Origin: Crambe crambe
Taxonomy: Eukaryota; Porifera; Demospongiae; Poecilosclerida; Crambeidae
NCBI GenBank assembly: GCA_963924555.1
Contig: OZ004588.1
Coordinates: 5,704,001 to 5,768,000 of the forward strand
DNA: 64,000 nucleotides
Direction of reading: 5' to 3'
Positions 58,250 through 64,000 of this stretch are shown here, piece after piece (position 1 is the first letter of the stretch; each line of letters opens with the position of its first letter). The translations under genes were made by a program, and so were the position numbers. The notes below the pieces were generated by a model that was not told the DNA's origin, did no database searches, and saw nothing but the letters and a program-made list of their open reading frames with translations.

Positions 58250-58775
58250 ACCTCAGCTCCGCCTCCCAGCATGATTATGAGTGTGTAATTACTTACGAAG
58301 AGAGTAATGCATTGCGGTATGCAGCAGGGTACATCCCAAGGGCTCTGCACAAGAGATTAAAAAGTTCCTCTCACCCTTGAAAGAAAATTTGATATGTTAT
58401 ATTGATGATTTGTTACTATGATGATGATGAAGAATCAGAGGATTGGATATAGACTTGGTCGATAGGAGATTACTCCACATTTCAAACTCCATGTATAGTT
58501 TCATGGTGGAGATGGAGAAAGAAGTTCAGAATCATTTGATAAAGCCCATTGATAACATTAAGAAAAGTATTAAAGAAGGAATGTACAAAAATAGTCTGAA
58601 ATTTCTGAGGATTGGGATGAAGAGGAGAGCAAGGTGATTGAAATGATAGTGGACCTTTGGATCACCACACGAGGCTTTGCTTTTGCTGGCTCAAAATGGC
58701 AAGTAGCTAAGAAATTGACCCAGAAAACCAAGGGCATAAGGAAGACTACTAAGACCCTCAATAGATTATCATAAA
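58250..58775 (+). pseudogene. decayed companion ORF of the 5.8-kb element
   Basis: Coding-like pieces in shifting plus-strand frames read NALRYAAGYIPRALHKRLKS then SSHPLKENL (about 58305-58390), DDDEESED (about 58420-58442), LLHISNSMYSFMVEMEKEV (about 58465-58525) and VIEMIVDLWITTRGFAFAGS (about 58632-58690). They end with KWQVAKKLTQKTKGIRKTTK (to about 58755). The order and spacing suggest one protein with several frameshifts and stops. An upstream ATG exon may lie at 57851-58037 (MTTSLSLIALTIDPSG). The function is unknown; its place beside a DDE gene suggests an accessory protein of the transposon. Confidence 0.6.
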
Positions 58776-59663
58776 ATTAATTATGTAGGTATTATAATTT
58801 TATAATTATAAAGTTTCTACTGCTGATATACTAGCTTAATTTTGATGATATGGTAACACTAAAGAGTGAACAAACTGCTGTGGAATTTGGGCATTTTGAG
58901 AGTTTCACCAAGGTGAGGTTGGGCTCTTTCAATCTGACCCATTTAGATGGAAGTCTGTCCAGGGTGATTGAAAGATCACTGATACTAGAAGCAGGACTTG
59001 AAGATAATGGCACCTTGAGAATGTTATTACTTCCATGTTTTTTGACACACAGTTTGCTTTTTTTCCTCCTTGGCATAGCTGTAACTAATAAATCAATGTG
59101 GATAAGTTAGCATGTACGTTAGCTATAATTTTGGTCACTGCAGCTTATGGGATTGATGCTATTCCAAACTGCAGCACTAACTTTATCAGTCACCAAAATT
59201 TCATTGCTCATGCAACAGTGCCTTTTGTGTGAAAGAAAGCAAAAATATACACCTCCAAACACAGAAAAAGCCAGAAAGCATCAAAGATTCAGGATAAAAA
59301 CATATATTATGCACACCATTCCGTATGGCAAGCATCACTCAATAACATAAACTTCATTAAAAGGACACAGGAATTATGCCTTTGCAATGAAAGAAGAAAA
59401 AAACTTTATCCGTTGCTAGGGTGATAAAAATCTTCATGGAAAACTATTTTATGAGCAAACTAACTATACTTAAGAAACACATTTCACATCCCTGGAACAT
59501 ACTCTGTAAAGTAGCCCTTTATTTGATGCTAAAACTCACCAGTTTATTCTCCTTTCATGAAAGTATACTCGAGAAACAAGGAATAAATTTCCAATTTTCC
59601 TTCGCGCATAGCAACACGGATCGTCCGCGACGATTTGTATTAGCATAATGGGCGCACGTGAGC
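58776..59663. other. interior of the 5.8-kb element, no gene recognised
   Basis: Several short ORFs occur on both strands (for example 59076-58831 minus and 58850-59110 plus, antisense to each other). None shows a recognisable domain. Confidence 0.4.
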
Positions 59664-59700
59664 TGTTTCCAATCCTGTGTACGTAGTCTAATTATCTAAG
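59664..59700. repeat. 37-bp inverted repeat, outer copy
   Basis: Exact reverse complement of 57557-57593, immediately inside the right arm. Confidence 0.95.
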
Positions 59701-60044
59701 GCTAAATTATGTAATAATGACCATAATGAGATTCTTCAAGCGGAGCCAATTTCCTGCGCGGGCGGGTGACCAGAAACATGAATATCATTAACAGTGGCCT
59801 AAAGATAATTCATTTCAGTTAGCTACCTCTCTAGGGATCATTGTAATAATTGTTACTTAATTCACACTGAAGGCCCCACATGCAGAGTTATTGCAAATGA
59901 AAGGTAAGTTGTTGATCAGGAAATTATATTGGTAAACATGGGTCATTTTGGATCAGTTTCAAACACACCTAAAGAGCTACAAATTTCATGAGCTATAGCT
60001 AGCTATAGCTAAGAATGATAAAATCTAGCTACTGCATGAACTAG

Positions 60045-60959
60045 CTACATTATAGAGATGTCAATTAGATTCACCAATACATCTTCATTGCCTGTATTTT
60101 GATCAGCACAGATTCGCAGTTCAATATCATCACTTGTAGGCTGAGGGAGTTTTGTACAGAACCATGGAGGGCTGTTGAACTGGCAGCAGGCATTAGTAGG
60201 ACCACACCCCTCCCCATCCCATAAAGGGTCATTAGAATATATTATATTAGTTCTAAATCCTGGGCCGGGGTTTCCAGTGTCACAGAAATAGTTGTTACCA
60301 ACAAACAAAGGTACTTGGTGTGGCCAGGTAACATTAGTGTTAGTACAAGGACAGTTCCATTCTGTGACATAACTTGGATCTGTTTCATAAATCGAAGCTG
60401 GAAAAGACCAAACATGCTGTCGTGATCCTGCAGCACCATGTGTGAGTGAGACGCCATCAATGTATGCACCTTCCAATCCAGGATTTTCATTGATCGATCG
60501 ATTAAAAGCATTTGGTGTACCACTGTGAAATGCAATAACTCTTCCACACACATGCGAGTAGGAGCGGCCATTAGATGGAAAGATGGCTGAATCACACCCT
60601 GGAACTCTAGCTCTAAGAGATCGACCACAAGCTCTGACTGGTGAGGTTATAAGTCTCCAATTCGAAGGACAGTCTTGACTGGGATCACTCATATTGAGAG
60701 AGGCAATTTTAGTCCACCTTCCAGGACCACCACATGGACATCTTCTCCGATTTGCTAGCTCAGGGTTCACGACATTTTGTATTATATTTCGGATTTCTTG
60801 TAGCATAGCATTAGTCTTTACATTGATTGACTCTGCAGAAGGACAGGCTCCAGGTATTGTATTACTGACTAAAACTGGTTCAATTTCGACTGGCAGTGCA
60901 AAGTTCTGCAGCATACTACATCTATAAAGACAGAATAAAATCACTAGATGGAAAAGCAT
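60045..60959 (-). CDS. secreted Cys-rich protein, single exon, 304 residues
   Basis: The start at 60959 gives a hydrophobic leader (MLFHLVILFCLYRCSML) suited to secretion. An in-frame Met at 61064 would add 35 residues ahead of it and is less likely. The mature part is rich in Cys, Pro, Asn and Trp. It contains ELANRRRCPCGGPGRWTKIA, CPSNWRLITSPVRACGRS, LEGAYIDGVSLTHGAAGSRQ, WNCPCTNTN, DPLWDGEGCGPTNACCQFNS and TSDDIELRICADQ. It ends VNLIDISIM. The many paired Cys fit an extracellular disulfide-rich fold. I do not recognise a named family. A dead paralog in the same orientation lies 34 kb away at 25905-26770. No intron is visible in either copy, and no neighbouring gene suggests its role. Confidence 0.8.
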   Translation of the reverse strand: MLFHLVILFCLYRCSMLQNFALPVEIEPVLVSNTIPGACPSAESINVKTNAMLQEIRNIIQNVVNPELANRRRCPCGGPGRWTKIASLNMSDPSQDCPSNWRLITSPVRACGRSLRARVPGCDSAIFPSNGRSYSHVCGRVIAFHSGTPNAFNRSINENPGLEGAYIDGVSLTHGAAGSRQHVWSFPASIYETDPSYVTEWNCPCTNTNVTWPHQVPLFVGNNYFCDTGNPGPGFRTNIIYSNDPLWDGEGCGPTNACCQFNSPPWFCTKLPQPTSDDIELRICADQNTGNEDVLVNLIDISIM

Positions 60960-61064
60960 TATTTCTTTAATGAAATGTAGAGCTTTGTACATTTTGCAGC
61001 TACAGATAACTCCAATATCCAAATGAATATGAATTGAAAATGGCTTGCTCGGCAGTTTAATCAT

Positions 61065-62560
61065 TCTTTATAGCTATGCTATAACAGATAAACTCTAAGG
61101 TTTGTTGCATCCTGCTTGTTTTGTATGCAGGTTCCAGGAATTTTAACATTCCATAATAAAGAGCATCTGTTTACATCAGCTTACCTTCACTTTGTATATA
61201 GGGCATCAAGTTTACAGTGAGATACCCACAGGCTGCATGGAAAAATTGGTGGAGATTAATAATATTGCCAGATGTAGTGACAAAGTGCTTGCTAGCTTAT
61301 AAGCTAGCTAGCATTGCATACTAGCTACAGCTATAATACGTACCTGTAACTGCTTAAGTATTAAAGGAAAATAAAACTCTGACATTGCTTCATTCCTTCC
61401 TTGCAGCTATCAGCATGTGTGTGAGGATTTTCTCTTCTTGAATGTTAGCTAGCTATAGCTACATCTGCAGATTCTAAATGACAGGGAAGAATTGCCATGT
61501 TCCAATTAAGATTCTTTCTTTGATCTTATAGTTGTGTTTTGTTTTTTTTTTGCTTGTTGTTGTTGTTGTTGTTGTTTTTTGTTTTTTTTTAACCTATCTA
61601 TAGCTATAGGCTATGCACACCATCCGCTGATTTTATAATACACAAAATTAGCTACTACATCAGCTAAAATATAATTTTCCTTGCTTCCTCTCGGTTGTCT
61701 AAGCTGTGTCTGGCATGGTGCTCTTTCCTACTCAACTTTCAACTGAAGCCTAAGAAGTGCAAGATCAGCAGGAAGTTACATTAATGATTATAAAATTTAA
61801 TGTGCTATCTCTAAAATTAGCCTTGGACATAGGGGAGATGGGTTTATGAAACATTGGAATCCCTATTACAGGCGGGCCGCCAGCGTACAAAATTATTTGT
61901 AACGGATGTGGGCGGCAACCTAGTCGATCTAGTGAAAAAATGGCGGGACTGTTCTGCTGACAGTTTTGCTTCTTGTCAAGAGGTAGCGCATATATTGATA
62001 GTCAGTTTTAGAAGTAGGTAACATATCTACCTAGCTGTGATGAATTTTTTATCGTGGTAATCGATTTTTGTGGCAAGAGGCGGTCTTTTGGAACCAAAGA
62101 TGGACTTCAAATTGAAAGGACCCATCATATCAGCGTGGATCAACGGAAAGTGGTAAGCAAGACACTAAGGTAATCTTTGGTATTATAATATGGTCATATT
62201 CAGTTGCAATGTAAACAATGGTTACATTGCAACTGAATACTGTTTAGAATGTAATACTGTTTAGAATGTAAACAATGAATACTGTTTAGAATGTAATACT
62301 GTTTAGAATGTAAACAATGGTTTATTACAGCAAATATATCATGGTCATATTCAATAGTGCTGGATCATGTAGTATATATTACCTGCATCTCATTTGGCTT
62401 TCTAGGTGTGTAAATTTCAGTTGTATCAGGATAACTATCCAAGTCAAAGACATTTTAATGGGTCACTAGTATAAGGGTATATTAGACAATGCACTTGTAG
62501 GGTAAATGTATTTTTAACTGGTACAGTAGCCACCTAGGAATTTTTCCATCTCCCAATTCC
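61065..62560. other. no gene firmly recognised
   Basis: It contains (gtt)n and T runs near 61545-61590 and a GC-rich spot near 61870-61930. A possible short first exon lies at 62101-62153 (MDFKLKGPIISAWINGKW with donor gtaagc), but no partner exon was found. A perfect hairpin lies at 62197-62239, and short taatactgtttagaatgtaa repeats lie to about 62330. Confidence 0.4.
62197..62239. repeat. perfect 18-bp-arm hairpin
   Basis: The arms tattcagttgcaatgtaa and ttacattgcaactgaata enclose acaatgg. Direct repeats of tactgtttagaatgtaa follow at once. Confidence 0.95.
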
Positions 62561-62564
62561 AGGT

Positions 62565-63142
62565 AGAGCTCATCTTATCTTGTGTTCTGTGAGTAGTTAT
62601 CAAGAAATACTGTAATGGCATGGGGAAGAAGAAGTGCTCTCTTCGGTAGCTTTTTAGCAAACTTGCAAGAATTGCTCTGGTCAGTTCATCAATATTTTCA
62701 TCTTTTATTTTTTTCCTTCCATAACATCAACTCTATAAGAGCCATGAGCCTGTTCCTCTATCTGATTTAATATAACTGAATGTATGTCATATATCAGGAT
62801 TTGCATACAGTGTCTAAACTCCTGTTGGATTAAGCATAACAAATCTGAAATGTTTCTTTGGCGGGCATGATTATCTTTTGCCTAGATGTGATTATGTAAC
62901 CCATCAGAGCTCTGTTTCCATATTTTCGCTTCCCTGGTGTGTGCATGGCATATGCAGCTATTGCTTGGAATTTCAGAGGTCATCAAGAACTCTTGTTCAC
63001 TCTCGATTAGCTTACTGAAGTGGTCATACCTTGGTTGTTCCTTTTTACAGATAAAGCAGGGCCCACAGCTGGACATCACCTTTGGCCAGACTTTTTTACT
63101 GGAACTTGCAATAATTTTTTTCACTTGTATAATAATTATCAT
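62565..63142 (-). pseudogene. decayed coding segment with a Cys/His module
   Basis: The minus strand encodes SSCGPCFICKKEQPRYDHFS, SEQEFLMTSEIP and SCICHAHTREAKIW (about 63085-62905). This is a CxxC followed by a CxCHxH arrangement. Further coding-like pieces follow in changing frames to about 62565 (ISDLLCLIQQEFRH, HRTQDKMSSTW). No intact ORF remains. The pattern resembles transposon-associated zinc modules, but no family name is given. Confidence 0.5.
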
Positions 63143-64000
63143 TATTATTATTCATCTTTGAGGTATTAATGTATTGCTAATAAAATTGTTTCTACACAGA
63201 TATAACGCAGACACTTATGATAATGCACTTATAGGAATTAGTGGTGGTTTATCTTCTAGATAAAACGCATCACTTATCTGAACAGGTGCAAAAACAGCAG
63301 TGTGCCACTACATTCCATTGGCTATCAGTGACCAATGAAGCGCTCTTTTTGCACGATAAGAAGGAATTTAAGGGCCATAATTATTACTAGCAGTACCTGC
63401 CCGAAGCATCTTTAGATCAGCAAAATTTCATAACTTAAAATTTAGTATTTATTGCGATATAACCGAAATCATTCAGAAAGCTTGATCAAGAAGAAAATTG
63501 GGCATTAATTGGAGTTGCAATTAAATCACCCCGTTTAGAACGTTTTCGCGGTCGGTGGCGGTCCACCTGATAGAGGGGTAGTAAGTGAAATTATAAAGTG
63601 CTCCATAACTATGGCAATCCGTTCAAATTAATAATATTAGCTACGAGCAATTAGCTAGGCCATACCAATTTGATTATATGTTTCTCGGGCCCTACTACCC
63701 AATTTTTTCAACTTTGAAATGAAAATTAAAATGATAAAGGTAAAACCCTTGCCAACTCTCACCTGTCACCCAAAACAGCAAATATAGCTTGGCTCAGTGT
63801 GACAGCTAAGTAACCTTCCACTAGGCAGGCCAACAATAATATGGTTAAAAAATTGCCACCAAGGAGTAAATTTTTGTTCTTTTATATTTTAATAATTCAT
63901 GTTACCATGATAATGAGAATCATTATCATTTTCATTTCTACCTAGTAGCTACCTACCCAACATCAAGAGTAGGCATGGGGCTATTTATGCTTTTTTTTTT
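63143..64000. other. no gene recognised; possible transposon end
   Basis: At 63613-63626 the sequence ggcaatccgttcaa matches the left terminus of the 2.25-kb element at 26780. The rest is AT-rich and unassigned. Confidence 0.4.

Larger units (their letters stand above)
53966..59799. mobile_element. 5.8-kb inverted-repeat transposon with two divergent genes
   Basis: The left end reads ggccatggactgttaatgat then attcatgtttctggtca. The right end is the reverse complement, ggccactgttaatgat then attcatgtttctggtca, differing by a 4-base gap. The arms continue with gcgggcgg and gtcattattac blocks for about 95 bp with gaps. TAA lies on both sides (53963-53965 and 59800-59802), a possible 3-bp target duplication. 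Inside are an intact DDE-like gene on the minus strand and a decayed companion ORF on the plus strand, which start back to back near 57.5-57.9 kb. No other copy is in the window. Confidence 0.82.

Noticed and set aside
58850-59110. plus-strand ORF with an overlapping antisense ORF inside the 5.8-kb element
   Set aside because: Both strands are open by chance over the same stretch, and neither shows a conserved motif or fits the companion ORF.
62101-62153. possible first exon MDFKLKGPIISAWINGKW
   Set aside because: It is followed by a donor-like gtaagc, but no second exon was recognised on the plus strand.

Overview
The window looks like nuclear DNA of a sponge, probably a demosponge. This is inferred from content, not a database match. 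The DNA is AT-rich with many tagctagc runs, and genes are split into short exons with GT..AG introns. There is an animal aspartate/glutamate carrier gene, an SLC18B1-type transporter gene and an intronless seven-helix receptor. A very dense population of small inverted-repeat transposons fills the introns. No rRNA, tRNA, CRISPR array or prokaryotic operon was seen.

Layout. 0.36-2.55 kb: a broken pogo/Tigger-type transposase split by a nested short element. 3.4-15.56 kb: a tandem duplication of a unit made of a non-LTR reverse transcriptase fragment, an NHL-repeat exon and a 134-bp satellite. The satellite array is about 8.4 kb and carries a 3.6-3.7 kb higher-order repeat. 16.2-24.9 kb: twelve 3' exons of a mitochondrial aspartate/glutamate carrier gene (SLC25A12/13 type), with at least seven repeats or inverted-repeat elements in its introns. 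25.9-26.77 kb: a dead copy of a secreted-protein gene, cut at its start by a 2.25-kb inverted-repeat transposon (26.78-29.03 kb) that encodes an integrase-like DDE protein. 31.3-38.56 kb: a five-exon minus-strand gene for a 1,181-residue protein with helical-repeat, HNH-like and MYND-like parts. 40.13-46.9 kb: two neighbouring MULE-like elements, one without its catalytic core and one with two frameshifts. 47.1-50.65 kb: a complete 14-exon SLC18B1-type transporter gene. 51.63-52.13 kb: a partial duplicate of the 37-38.5 kb region, which serves as an empty-site reference for two insertions. 52.37-53.54 kb: the receptor gene. 53.97-59.80 kb: a 5.8-kb inverted-repeat element with an intact three-exon, 1,050-residue DDE-like gene and a decayed companion ORF in divergent orientation. 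60.05-60.96 kb: an intact secreted-protein gene, paralogous to the dead copy at 26 kb. 62.56-63.1 kb: a decayed Cys/His-domain coding segment.

How the parts relate. The host genes (carrier, ARM/HNH/MYND protein, transporter, receptor, secreted protein) are functionally unrelated and share no evident regulation. Most of the remaining structure is mobile DNA, and much of it can be dated in relative terms by nesting, target-site duplications and paralogous empty sites. The strongest candidates for an undescribed system are the 5.8-kb two-gene element at 54-59.8 kb and the 2.25-kb integrase-like element at 26.8-29.0 kb. The satellite with its higher-order repeat comes next.
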